In this document: positions 36,356-48,690 of the stretch, one piece after another | Position numbering within the stretch: position 1 is the stretch's first letter | Layout of the letters: every line of letters begins with the position of its first letter | NCBI GenBank assembly: GCA_012976225.1 | Contig: JAAVVG010000002.1 | Coordinates: 992,001 to 1,056,000 of the forward strand | Origin: Golubevia sp. BC0850 | Lineage: Eukaryota; Basidiomycota; Exobasidiomycetes; Golubeviales; Golubeviaceae | Direction of reading: 5' to 3' | DNA length: 64,000 nt | The notes under the pieces: generated by a model | Told to the model about the DNA's origin: nothing | The model's database searches: none | What the model saw: only the letters and a program-made list of their open reading frames with translations | Position numbers and translations under genes: made by a program

Positions 36356-38814
36356 TCACTGGGCCTCTTCCGTCTTTTTAGCCCACTTTCCGAAAGGCTT
36401 GAATCCAGCAGGAGCGTTTGGAGAGCCGAAATCTTCATGAAGGTTCATGAGAAGTTTCAAAGCATTTCTAGCGTGAGTTCTTGAAGGATCCTCCCAAGGT
36501 CTTGAATCTTCCATTCTTTCAGAAGGCATCTTGTTATCTTTATGTTGAGAAGAGTCGAATGGGTAAGGAAGGAATTTCTGAAAGAGAGTTGAAAAGGGTC
36601 GGCAAAGAGAGAAAGAAAAAAGGAGTTAGAAACTCCACCAACCCAATTTTGTTTCCGATCTGGAAAAAAGAAAAATCCCAACTCACCTGAAGATATTCAT
36701 AAGCCACCAAAGTAGCACCAAACTGAGGACTACTTCTCAAAACTCTAGCCAAACTACCTTTGAAGAAAGCTTTTGGACCTTCATCTTTCAACAATTTCAC
36801 CGCACAATCACCAATTCCCTTATAAGTAGCTTCACCTTTTCTAGCTTCCACTTGCAATCTAGTTTTAATAACGTCAGCAGGAGTAGTCAAGAAAGCAGCT
36901 GGCATTCCAGCAATAGCAGCAGCAGCTAACAATTCTCCAAAACCAAGTTTCTTTCCACCAGATTTCTTTCCTTTAGAATCGATAGTTGCACCTGAACCTT
37001 CTTGAAATGTGTCCTTCTTCAAATGCGCGTAAGCTGGGAAATAAATGGCTGAGAATGGAATGTCACGTAGAAGACAAGCCGTTGCTCCACGATATAAACC
37101 TACTAAACCTAATTGACGGACAATGTGAATCGCTCCTCTGGCTACTCGATCTGATCCTTCCGCTTTGGCCATTTCTCCGGCGATTTGAAGTCGGATCTTG
37201 ACAATCTCTAGGGGGTTGGTGAAGACCTGAAAGCAGGGTCGATGAGAAAAAAGGGTATGTAGAAGTTAGATAAGCTGCTCGAGACACCTCAAGACTTCTA
37301 GCTCTTTTGAAAGCACCGGAAAGACATTGCTCTTTCTTCAATGTTCGGAAAGGGAGATACGAGATCTGGAAGAACAGATTGCCTCTCGCCCTCTGCTTCT
37401 ACTTCCTCCCTTTCCCTCTTCCACCCATTTCACATCTTCCCACTTTCTGGTACTCACAACTTGACAACCACCAGCCGTACCACCAGCGATGATTTCCCAT
37501 CTCAATTTGATTTCCCCAGTTTTCTCATCTCTAACTTTAGCTCTAACCAAATCATTCACAGTCAATTTGATAGCTTTCTCAGGAGCGACTCCAAGTAATT
37601 GAGGTCCCAAACCAGAATAAAAACCTTTGAAACCTTCATTTCTAAAGACTTTCTTAACACAATCAATAGAATTCTTATACATCAAAGGTTCACCCACAAC
37701 ACTAGATCTTTGATTTTGCATTCTAGTTTTTACCAAATCGATAGGATAAACCAAAGTTGCACCTGTAGCACCTGCAAGACCTCCCAAAGCGAAATTATAT
37801 GCAGAATGTGCTAGATCTTGTAAAGCTGAAATTGGAGCTTTTTCTAACTTGGCTTTTAGGTCTTCAGTTGAAGAGTTTGGAGAGTCTGAATCTTCTTCCT
37901 CTTCCTCATCATCTTCTTCTTCTAAAGCTGCTGGAGATGGTTTATGTCTTTCTAAATCATCTGAAATGAACAACTCATGACAGATTAGGTTTTCTGAATC
38001 TGAAGCTCCTCGAACTACTGAGGTACGATAGGAAAGTAAACCTGGAGAGGAATGAGCTACTTCTTTTTGGAAACGAGCTAGATGAGATTGGAATTGTTGA
38101 GGTGCATCGGGTCGGGCGTAGACCTGGTTGAGAGGAAGCGGGTGAGGGAGAGGAGAGAAGATGTTAGATGGAAGGATAGGAGGGATAGGGAGCGAGATGG
38201 ATAGGAAGAAATCGCAACACCCAAAAGCTTCAAGGGTTGCAACGAGCTTCAAGGCTTCTGCCCACTGTTTGAATTAGCCAGGAACCGATGACAAGTAGAG
38301 CTGTCAGACGTCCGATAGCAGCTCTTTCCAAAGAAGCACAGCTTGAAGGTCTACTCTACTCTACTCTCCGCGAGACCTTTCAGAAGTTCTTCCAGCTCGC
38401 CGACCAGCTGCTCCTTGAAACCCCTACTGGAGCTGCTGCTACCTTGACCGATTACCAGCTTGATTATCAACGTTTAACATTGATCACAGCAGCATCCCTT
38501 AGCCCTCAGCCAGAACCTCACGACTCCAATCCTATCCTATTCTGTTGACCCGAGTTCTTTCCGTTTGCTTCCCTTTCCCCCTTCACTTCATTGGCGACTA
38601 AACTAACCTTTGCAGTGATTTGAAATCTACCTTCACCTGGAAGATGTGGAGCTGGAATTTGATGTTGATATTGTTCTTCATCCCAAGAAAGTTTCGCTTT
38701 CTTTGATTTCTGAGCTACTGGTACTGGTTGAGGATTTGAAGAAGTGGAAGTGGAAGTGGAAGCTTCATCTTGAAGGTAAACTGGTCGGAAAATTGAGGGA
38801 AGAAACAAGGACAT
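36356..38814 (-). CDS. AGC1: ABM-like domain fused to an aspartate/glutamate-type mitochondrial carrier
   Basis: Four exons join in frame: 38814-38608, 38123-37458, 37226-36687 and 36577-36356 (544 aa). The C-terminal two thirds is a complete mitochondrial carrier with three signature motifs: [23 protein letters not shown] and [10 protein letters not shown]. The flanking sequence ([30 protein letters not shown]) is diagnostic of the aspartate/glutamate carrier (Aralar/citrin/Agc1). A C-terminal extension starting KFLPYPFD is present, as in AGCs. The usual large EF-hand N-terminal half is missing. Instead, residues about 62-136 ([39 protein letters not shown]) fit the antibiotic-biosynthesis-monooxygenase (ABM) alpha/beta barrel. 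An acidic linker (137-165) follows. Both domains lie in one uninterrupted exon. The first intron (484 nt) is unusually long for this window. Confidence 0.82.
38288..38548 (+). CDS. candidate small protein nested antisense in an intron
   Basis: An 86-codon plus-strand open frame lies wholly inside the unusually long first intron of the minus-strand carrier gene. The product has an amphipathic helix-like core ([18 protein letters not shown]) followed by an Ala/Thr-rich stretch. Codon choice resembles the neighbouring genes. I recognise no family. It could be a real small gene, part of a spliced antisense transcript, or chance. Confidence 0.25.
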   Translation: MTSRAVRRPIAALSKEAQLEGLLYSTLRETFQKFFQLADQLLLETPTGAAATLTDYQLDYQRLTLITAASLSPQPEPHDSNPILFC

Positions 38815-41800
38815 GACTTTGAGTGGTGGTGGAATTGAAGAACAAGAAAGATTTTAAGGGAAAGAAAAAAAGAAGGAGAAGAGGAAGCAGGGCGAGAGTG
38901 GAGAGAGTTTTTAGGGTAGGACGAGAACGGAGGAAGTCTGGACTGAGAAAGGGCTCAAGCGCTGAAACAACCAAAACTTCAAGTACTCTGGCCAAAAATC
39001 TACTGGGTACTAAGCTCTGATATCTTTGAGATCGTCTTAGAGTATATAGAGAAAAAGGGATGAAGAACGTCGTGTGTCAAAAGAAGTCGAAGAATGAGGG
39101 TGGGCCTGGGAACCAAGGCAGAGACCAAAGCTCCGAGCTTTGGTCTTTCCCGAGAGAGGATGGAGGACATTACGACCGGTATAGGGAGTTGATTCTGGAA
39201 TCATTCGACCAGCCAGGCTTTGAAAACCGTGCCGAAAGTCAGCTCGTTCTGTCACGAAGCCACCCCATCCCGTTCTCTGTTGAGATCAACGAGGCTTGAT
39301 GATGAATGGAGCTTTTGTGAGTTCACGAGCTCCTCACCGAGCTAGTTTCTGAGAGTGGCCAGGGAGAGAGAGCCGAGTTAGCAAGAAGGTTGGGAACTTG
39401 GGAAGGGAAGATGAGATGAAAACCAGGGGTAAGAGGACTCACTCGTAAAGCCAGAGCGGTTCTAAAGGTGGAGATGATGTACAATGGGATGTGGAGAAAA
39501 GAAAAGATGAAATCAACAAAAGGAAAGTAAGGGGTTGAGTCGTCAGCAAAAAAGCAAAGAGGTGAGGCTCCGTCACTGTCGACTCCCTACACCTTCCCCC
39601 TCAAATCTTTTGCCTTTGTTGGATCTTGTTTAAAGAACAAACCCCTCTTTCACTTGTCATGATGGACCCATCTAGATCACTTTTTGCGATGACATACATC
39701 TTGACGCTTCCCAAAACAAGAGATCATGTCAACCTCGTTGAGACAGATTACAATGATTCATTGGAAGAAGTCTCAGCCCACCGCAGGCTAAAATAGTGGC
39801 ACCATATAAGAGGAAAGCTGTTCATCTACTGTAATTTGAACTTATCGAAGGCGAGATGAGGAGGAGAATTAAAGAGGAGAAGAGCAGGTACAAAAAAGGC
39901 TAACAACCTCGGAGGCTGGGGCCTAAGATTTACCCTTCTCATTATCTCATTGCTTGGAGAGAGAAAGGGTTTGACTCACGTGCATGTACTGGGTATTTGA
40001 TCTCACTTCTATCTAATCGCTTTGATTGATGCAAGAGATTCCCGGTTTTGAGAGTGACTGACGTGTCGAAGAGAGGTGTTCTCGTGGGGAGTGGCGTAAC
40101 AAACCGCTGATGGTTCAAGGATGACGGTGAAGAGAAAGTTTGTTTAGAGTCTCAGAGGAGGTCTTGTGGGGAAAGGTGAGGATCGGGGGGATGACAGACA
40201 CACAGGCATCCTCCAAGCTCCAAGGATGATAAGGTTCCCAACGTTCAGTCTGGCTTGATTAAAGTGACGTCACACAAACTGCACCTTTTGAAAGCCTTGC
40301 CTTCCTCAATGAATATCTTCTTCCAATACTATACGTATGTACTTGTTTCCTACAATTTCCATAAAGATCAGTCAGTACGTTTGATTGCGTTTTGAACTCA
40401 CATTTCTACTTTTGGTAAGTCACTTCGACTGGAGAGCGAGGTGATCGGGAGCGGTATCTCCTTCTCGGGTGCTGCGATATTTAAACCTTTTATCCTGAGA
40501 ACTTCTTCATCCTCACGATTTCAATTCCTTCCTATTCTTCTTTGTTCCTTTTTCTATCTTTGTTTACTTCAATTCAGATTAGCACAAGATTCTATTAAGA
40601 GCCAGTGCAAGTTTTGAGAGGAATCGCAAATCTCCATCCTTCCCAAACAAGACCCTGGCTGCTATTCCATCTTTCTTCAACGAACAACAATTTACTCAAA
40701 CTACTCATCCCTGTGAGTGCATATGGTCCTTTTGGATTTCATCCTAGGAATCTAAATCGTCATCGATTCATTTGAGAAGGTGTTGGCTCCTTTAATCATT
40801 GCGTAGTGAGGGTCTTTCTTCACTTCATTTCGAGCTCCCACCCCTTTACCTCTCAATTCCAGCGAAACTCTGCTCGCTTTTCTTTCGTTTCTTTGCTCCG
40901 AAAGCTTTCGAATGCCTTGAAGACCCTCTTCCTTCTCGATTCTGGAAGCCACTTTGAAGAAATCCTTCATCAGACCATCCTCACATTTCACCCCTCTTTC
41001 TATCTTCTTAACACAACTCATTCATCTCAGACTTCTGTTAGTAGCAAGAACATCACGATTCAATCTTCAAGTGAGTACCTAATCGGTAGTAACAGGAGGA
41101 GAGGTAAGGAAGGAGGTGGTCACGGAAGTGCTGCGTCCTTGTGAGATGGACTCAGGGGGGGTGAACTTGGGAGAGAGCAACATTGCATCGGAAATGAAAG
41201 GGATTTCTTTTAGGAAGAAAGGAGCAGGATAGAAGAGAGACAGAATCAAACGGAAAGAACCAACCAATTTGGGAAGGCAAAGAAATAGAGCTTTGAATTG
41301 AACCTCAGCCTGTCTGAGTAGAGGGGGAGACTGAGTCTGGGTCAGCAAAACTTTATCTTTCACTCAGATCCGTTTGGTTGCAGCAAATTTCGGAAGAGAT
41401 TTGTCGATGTTACATTCAATGAAGTTGTTCTACATAAAAACGGGGGAAGGCAGTCCCGTCTCGCATTAGGACAGAGCAAGGGCAGCAAGGGAGATCAAAG
41501 TCAATCAAAATCCGTATCTCTAGTCTAATCCAGAACCTGGTTCTTTCTCTCCTTTTTTCCATTTCCACTTCGAAAACAGCTCAATCAAATACCCTCAACC
41601 ATCTCAAGATCAACTCGACCAGCGTTGAAGCAGCCATTGACCTCAACCTTCAACCTTTTCTAACCAGCCCACCTCAAGTTGAACCCTAATCGCCAAGCCA
41701 TCTACTCTCTGTGATTCTCTCTTTGGACTCCTATCGTCTGGAAACATCGTGTATGGGAATTAGCCTGCAGTGTATAAGAACCGAAGGACGTGTATCAAGG

Positions 41801-42285
41801 TCGTAGGGTGAGTCGAAAGCAGCTGCATGATTCAGAGGTGGGGTGGTCGAATCTACGGAAGAGGGATGAGTGTATGTGCTGGGTTCTTAGAGAATGGGAC
41901 ATACTAAGAGGAATCTGATTTCAGGTGTGGCCAGTCCACAGTCATTGCGGATGCAGCTATCTTGATCGAGCGTCAGGCGGATGGGAGGAGAGGAAGGGAG
42001 GTCCCCTTCCTCCCCTCGTCTTCCGCTTTGAGCTTTCGCCCATGTGCAAGTTATTGGAATGTCTCTCAAAAGAACATTGATACCTTTGAGGTTCCCACTT
42101 TGAGATCAGACGATAGGCAATCGCGTTCGAAATGCTTCTACAGCATGACTGAATGCTGACAGCTCCCCCTTCCTATCTACCGACAGACATACCATCAACT
42201 TCAATTTCAATCCATCTCAACTACATCCCCTCAAGATCTACCTCTCCAATACCTCAAGATCAAAACACAAGACCTTAGCTCGACC
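38815..42285. other. long intergenic region with probable spliced leader of the SIN kinase gene
   Basis: No protein-coding gene is supported in about 3.5 kb between the divergent carrier and kinase genes. From 40.5 kb the plus strand is CT-rich and shows donor/acceptor-like pairs: GTGAGT at 40713, CAG ending 41030, GTGAGT at 41071, GTGAGT at 41808, TTCAG ending 41924 and CAG ending 42186. This is compatible with an untranslated, multi-exon leader. The left part (38.8-40.4 kb) shows nothing recognisable. Confidence 0.4.
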
Positions 42286-45200
42286 ATGGCTCTGGCCGCT
42301 GCACCGCCTGCTCCTCGAGGAATGCACTTTCCGTCCATGGACGGATCTTCCAGCTACTCCTACTCTCCAGAACCCAATTCCACCTCTTCTCCAAGCTCTC
42401 CCTCACTTCAAAAAGATCGAGATCTGGATCCAGTCTGGAGATCCAAGAGGGTCTCTAATCCTTCCACTCCTCATAGGAACTCATCTCTGAAACCTGTCCA
42501 AGCAAGTCCAGATGGAGCTAGTTCGGCTGCAGGAGAAAGCAGCGCTACCTACTCTTCGATCACACCTTCGCAGTCCGCCTCTCAAGGAGGGCTTCGATCC
42601 AATCGAAGGGACTTCAGCCCGCCTCCTCAGCAACGAAGGGAAAGGTCGAGCGTCGACGGAGGAACCAGAAATCAGCAGCAGAGGCAGAGTCGAGTGGATT
42701 CCATTCACACGTCAACGAGGAGAACAGAAGGTGAAGAAAACGAACTGGAGATCTTGGACAGCCCTTCTTCTTCCAATTCGAAGAACCATCTCTCTTTCAG
42801 GAATCTGGAACTAGCTTCTCTTTCTACTCCCGAGCTTCATCTCTCCTCTGATCCTCTGATTCTGGTAGAAGAACCTCATCTCAAGAGGAGGTTTGATCGG
42901 AACGAGCCGCTAGCGAAGGTTGGAGGCCCAAGCTTCTCCCCTCATTCAAGGACTAGGAGCAACGAGCCAGCCGATCTCAACTTCACCAGTCTCGGCGCTG
43001 TGATGAACAGTGTCACTCCCGCCGGCAAAGAAGGAAAGATCTCTATCAGGAAGAAGACGAAGACAAGCGGAGGAAGAGCCAAAAGCGACGCTCTCGGATC
43101 AACTCCTTCTCCAAGAGAGAGGAAGCTGAGCATCAACACAGTCACTGCGAACGGCGGCAAGCAGTCTTCCAGGAAGGAGGCCAATGGATCTGAGATCAGC
43201 TCTACTGGGAGCAACGTCACTGTCGCCGCTGACAGCGCTGTCACTTCCAACGGCAGTCAAAAATCCCCAAGTCCAAGTAGTGGAGAAGGAAACTCGATCA
43301 GGAATGCTGCTAGCTGGTTCAAGCGACCTAGGAGGTGGAGTCACCATTCGGCCTCTTCTTCCAAAGTAGCTCAATCTCCTTCAGTCTCTGATGTCGCCTC
43401 AAGCAGCGAAGCAATCCAAGCTGAGAGTGCAGTCAGCTACGCAACCGCCGGTACTGGAACCACAGCCTTCACTTCTTCCTCTCACGACGATGCTCGAACA
43501 ACGACGTCGCTAGGTGTCGATGGAGGTCCCTCTACGCCTCTGGCTGCTTTGGAGAAGATGAGGTCCGCTAGAGCTTTTCTTTCTTCTGAACTGGGAAGGA
43601 TGGGAGAGGGTGGAATTCTGGAGAACGATCGACCAAGGCTAGCAGAACTAGCTCTTTTCGGGCTGCAAAAGGATGGAGAGGCTAGCAAGCTCAACGTCGA
43701 ACCTGCTCAAGAAGTTTCCAAGTTCTGGCATTCGATTTCGGATGGAGTTCTGCTCTGTCTTCTAGCTAATCATCTCAGACCTGCAAGTGTCGAAGTGATC
43801 GATCGAAGAGACATCGATTGGGTCAAGGCCAACAACATCTCAAGGTTCCTCAGAGCTGCAAGAGATCATCTAGGTCTGAGATCCAAGGATATCTGCCAGA
43901 CTCTGGATTTGACAGACGGAACGATCTCAGGTCTTGAAAGAGTTGTTCACACAATTCTAGCAGTCAGAGCTCAGAGCGCAACTCATTCTACGACTCCTAG
44001 AAGACCCTCGCTATCTAGAGAAAGAAGATCTTCCAAGTCCAGCTCGAAAGCTTCTCCTCCACTCACTCCTCCTGACGATGAAGAAGACTTGGAAATCAGT
44101 GTCGCCACTCCCTCTGATATTCCTTTCCCTCAAGACGAATCTCCCAATGGCTCTCCCAGAAGACCTAGTGGAAGCCGACAGAGCTGGACCAAGCAGCAGC
44201 ATCGTCAGCTAGCGGAGAGGACTTTGAACGCTGGATCCAATTCAGGAGGAGGAGGAGGAGTTCTGTTCGACGACTCTTCAAGAAAGTCTAGACGATCTGG
44301 TGAATTCAAGAGCGGTTCAAGAGGCAAGGGCTCTGCCATCACATTCGCCGATGCTGTCTCTCCCAGGGCGTTCAGTGCTAGTGGTAGCAGCGCAGAAGAA
44401 GACGCTTCCTCCAGGATGCCTTATAGGGACAGAAAGTTGAGCGAATCGGCAATCAGCTTGACGGGCGTAGCTGAAGAGGAGGGAGGAGGAGAAGAGGAAG
44501 AGATTCAATCGCCTTCAAGACCTAGACTTCGCTCACCTTCCTCTCCCGAAGCTGATAGGGTGATTTCAATCTCCAGAGATCTAGAAGAGTCTGAGAGGCC
44601 AGTCAGTCCTTTCACTCTGGGAACTCCTGGAGCTGCCACTCCGATGGGACGAAGCAATTCTCAACGTCGAATCAGTCTGGAACTCGGCTTCGGATCTCCT
44701 CCTCTCTCTCCCGGTCTTAGAGCTTTGGGAAACAATGGCTCTACAGAAGCCTTTGACGAGTTCGCCTTTCCTGCAGCTGGATCTGGAAGCCCGGTCAGAG
44801 CTGGTCCGACGAGGAGACACAGCGCGAGGTCTCAACATCTGCCTTCATCTCTCAATCCGAGTAGGGACGCGCTTGCTGCTTCTGGTTCCGAGGCGAGCGG
44901 AATTCCATCCCCAAGACTTCCATTCCCACGTTCAGTATCTTCAAACGAATCCCCCAACGTCAAGAGGATCGGTCGACATCTCTCGCTGAATGCTGGTTCG
45001 ACGAACGAGTTCTCTTCAGCCTCAAACGCCTCCTCTAGCTACGCTCCCGCTTCTCCCAAAGTTGGACCCAGTAGGCCGAACTACAGGCACATGAGGTACT
45101 CGTCAGAACTCCATCTTCCTACTGCTCAAGCAGCTCAGCGAAGCACTGGACATGGCTCGAGGTCAGAGGTATCGAATAACTCCCTCTACAACTCAAACGA

Positions 45201-47891
45201 CGACAGGGTAGGCTCTGGAATACAGTTCCCACAAGCCCCTTCTTCTTCAAGGCCGAGGTACGACTCAGAAATGGGTAGTTCTGTCTACACGAATACTCTT
45301 GGAAGCTTCACGACCGACGATCACTCGAGTGCCATGACGAGGTTGAGCAGAGAACCGAGTATCGCTCCCACTTCGAAGCACAAGCTCGTAGTCGTCGAAG
45401 ATGGGAAACCGAACATTACCTACGTGAGTTGAGAGATTGAAATAATAAAGAGGTAGGGAAGAAGAAGACGAAGATTCTATGACCCGAGCTGACTTTGACT
45501 TTCCTAATCTTTTCTCTTTCGATCTTCGATGTCTACAGCAAGTCGGAAACTGCATTGGAAGAGGTCAATTCGGTTCTGTCTACAGAGCTCTCAATCTCAA
45601 CACCGGTCAAATGGTAGCAGTCAAGCGAATCAAGCTCGAGGGTCGATCTGAAGACGAAGTCACTCAACTCATGCATGAAGTGGATCTCCTCAAGTCTTTG
45701 ACTCATCCAAGTGTAGTCAAGTACGAAGGTCTAGTCAGAGGACCGGACGTAGTCTCTATCATTCTGGAATACGTAGAGAATGGATCTCTTCTTCACACTC
45801 TCAAAGCTTTCGGTTGCTTCCCTGAGAAATTGGTAGCCAGCTACGTCGTCAAGATTCTAGAAGGTCTCAACTACTTGCATGAGAGTAGGGTGGTTCATTG
45901 TGATCTCAAAGCTGCTAACATTCTAACAACAAAGAATGGTAACGTCAAGCTTTCAGATTTCGGAGTCAGTCTCAATCTGTTGGCAGCTGAGAAGATCAAG
46001 ACTGAGAAGACTGACGCCATTGGAACTCCTAACTGGAGTGAGTATGATCTTTTGCTTCTCTGGAGTTGATGCGAGCTCGTTGACTGACGTTGGACATCTC
46101 TCTTTCCCCCTTTACTATCTGCCAGTGGCGCCTGAGGTGATCGAACTCAAAGGTGCCTCTACAGCTGCGGATATCTGGTCGCTAGCCTGTACGGTCATCG
46201 AACTGTTCACTGGGAAACCACCTTATGGAGATATGCTAGCCATGTCAGCCATGTTCAGAATCGTCGAGGATGATTGTCCGCCGATTCCAGACAAGTGCTC
46301 TCCAGCTCTGGTCGACTTCCTCGTCAAGTGCTTCAACAAGGATCCAACCTTGAGACCTACAGCAGCCCAACTCTTCGATCATCCCTGGCTCAAAGAGAAC
46401 TGGACTGGTCACAAGGAGCTAAGACCTCAAGATTCTGTTCCTTTCCTTCGTCGCATCAGTGCTGACTTCCGCAAGTTGGACATGAACGCTCTCGCCGGAG
46501 GTATCGACGAACAGCAGACCATGGAAAGGTCCTCGTCTTCTCCTCCTCCGATGCCAACCATCCGACCAGACCTCGTCGGATTGAGAGCTGCCTCTGCACC
46601 TGATGGAGGATGGAACTTGGCTCAACCGAGAGCTCACGATCCAAATTCGTCCTCTCCAGGAGTCTCGCCTCCTATCCTAGCAGTCTTTGACGAAGCGGCA
46701 CGCTATGGAGGACACGAGAACGGTCTTCGATCTCCAGATTCAGCCTTGAGCCCTGCTGCAGAGAGGTCTCTGCTCGGCTCTCACGACCCTTCGGTCCTGG
46801 ATCTGAACGTCATCTCTGGAGCTGAAGAAGGAAAGCCCCACGCCTTCGTCAAGAGTACCTTCAGCAAAGCCGTCCAATGCAAGATCTGCAAAGAGCCGGT
46901 CAAGAAGCACGCTGTCCTCTGTGAGGAGTGTGGTCTTGTCTGCCACGCTCGATGCACTGGAGACGCTCCTTCTCCATGCAATCTTCGAGCTCAACTATTA
47001 CTCCTAGCGAGAGGCCGTGCTTCTGGAGAGTACTCTAGGGTGGGAAGCCCTGCTCCAGGTCAACCTTACTCTCCAGCTCCTTCTCCGATCCCAACTCCAA
47101 GCTCGCCTCTCATCTCGGCTGCAAGCTTCAAGCTACCTTTCGGAAAGAGCAAGCGTCTGAGCAGAAGCTCTGAATCTCCTACCACAGCCAATCTACCTCC
47201 GCCATCGGATCCTTCTGCCACGCCTACCCAAACTGTTCACCCTCTAGCTCCCCTAGCTGCTATAGGAAAGAACAGCGGAAATTCAGCTCAGCGCAAGCGA
47301 AGGATCTCTCTCATCCCTCTAGGCAGAGTCCGATCGACCTCTCCAGATTCTCGGGAGGCGGAGATGCAAAGAGCTCCCTCTTTGGGTTCGATGGTCCAAG
47401 GCAACAACCACAAGAGTGCTCGAAGGCAGTCTTCAATCAGCTACGGAAGCATCTCTGGTTCAAGTAGTGTCTCCAGCGCCTCGGCAGGTGGAATCCTTAT
47501 GTCGAAGACCGGATCTAGAGGATCGGCTGGCACGAGCTCTGGAATTGTTCTCGCTCAAGGATCTTCGAACTCCGGTCACGAGCCTCGACCCAAGCCGCTG
47601 CGCCGTTCTTCTGGAAGGATGGTCAGTACTCCTCAACTAGGTCGTCATCTCAGTGATGACAGTGATGGAGAGGAAGTGGTGATCGTCGCCGATGGAATCA
47701 ACGAAGTTCGTCGCAGTCGTTTCAGTGCTAATTTCCACTTCGGAAGATCAGAACAAGCTCTATCTAGGATTTCCACTGACTCACACGTTGTCAGACCCCA
47801 AGGTCAAATCACTCCTAACGCCAACTCTCACGGTTTAGACAGGAAGAAATCTCGTAGAACGACTAGCAAGTCCGACTGCACCATCGTCTAA
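42286..47891 (+). CDS. SEPH: septation initiation kinase Cdc7/SepH with CH-like and C1 domains
   Basis: Three exons join in frame: 42286-45423, 45539-46037 and 46126-47891 (1800 aa). The kinase domain (about 1047-1300) opens with GNCIGRGQFGSVYRA and has VAVKRIKLEG, VVHCDLKAANIL, LSDFGVSL and the activation-loop end GTPNW/MAPEVI. This is the Cdc7/SepH pattern (note HCD instead of HRD). These kinases act in the septation initiation network at spindle pole bodies to trigger cytokinesis. A long Ser-rich N-terminus contains a calponin-homology-like segment (ISDGVLLCLLANHLRP, NNISRFLRAARDHLGL; about 445-565). C-terminal to the kinase is a C1-type zinc finger (about 1450-1500) with HAFV, CKICKEP, CEECGLVCHARC and a last Cys. 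The Ser-rich tail looks regulatory. The kinase catalytic residues appear intact. Confidence 0.85.
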
Positions 47892-48690
47892 ATCCGAGAG
47901 AAGTCCTCAATTGACTCTCTCTTTCTGGACATTTCAATCAATCCCTTTTCTCTTCCTTTCTCATTCCTCTACTTAGCCTCCGGAACGCAGCAAGCATACA
48001 CGATCTTGCCCTAATCTTCCTCAAAGTCTCGTCTCTCTCAAGTCTTTTTCGCAATTCGCAAATCTCAAGCACTTCTCCCATCCATCTCTTTTTCTACCTG
48101 AAGTCAACCCCATATCTCTACGTGCTACCAATCTATAACCTCGAAAAAAACGCTTTAACAAACTTGTAACAACATCTTCTCTCTCTTTTCTTATAGTGTG
48201 CACGCAAAGCCCTTGTTCTAGTTTACCCGACGTCTACCATTTCCTTTTTCTTTTCTTTTTCAAACCACCAAAATTTACGATCTTCAACTCATTTCTTGTT
48301 CATTCCTTTCAATTCCATTTCATCCTTTCAATCTGACACATCTTTTTGACGACCTCTACACTTTTTTTTACAATTCTTCTTGTTTCTCGACCTTTTTCCC
48401 CAATACTTCTCTAACTACGACGACAATGCAAATGATAATGATAATATTCTGATGAAGCTGTTCAAATTTAAGGGGTGAGAATGGTTTGAATGAAAGATAG
48501 CCTTGATCTGTAAGATAACAAGGGGCTCGCGCGCGAAAGTGTTGTGCGGTGTTGATTTGGACACGCACCGCTGGACCTTTCATAAATTAGAGGATCCAGA
48601 CTCTTTAGATTGAAATCAAGAGTTTGGTCATCCATTCTCTATCTTGAATTCTTGACCAGTAACTCTCTCTCTCTCTTTCTCTTGCACGCC
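47892..48690. other. intergenic region
   Basis: Tail-to-head spacer between the SIN kinase and the xylulokinase-like gene (both plus). The first 500 bp are T/C-rich and probably 3' UTR. A CG-alternating patch lies near 48,527, and a CT repeat sits just before the next start codon. No gene is seen. Confidence 0.45.
48662..48688 (+). repeat. CT-rich leader tract
   Basis: A run of CT dinucleotides ends a few bases before the ATG at 48691. Pyrimidine tracts in this place commonly mark transcription starts or leaders in fungal genes. Confidence 0.5.

Noticed and set aside
38608-39300. Search for the missing EF-hand half of the carrier upstream of 38608
   Set aside because: No EF-hand loop (D-x-D-x-D/S-G pattern) is seen in any frame; the first exon starts after a normal-looking CT-rich leader.
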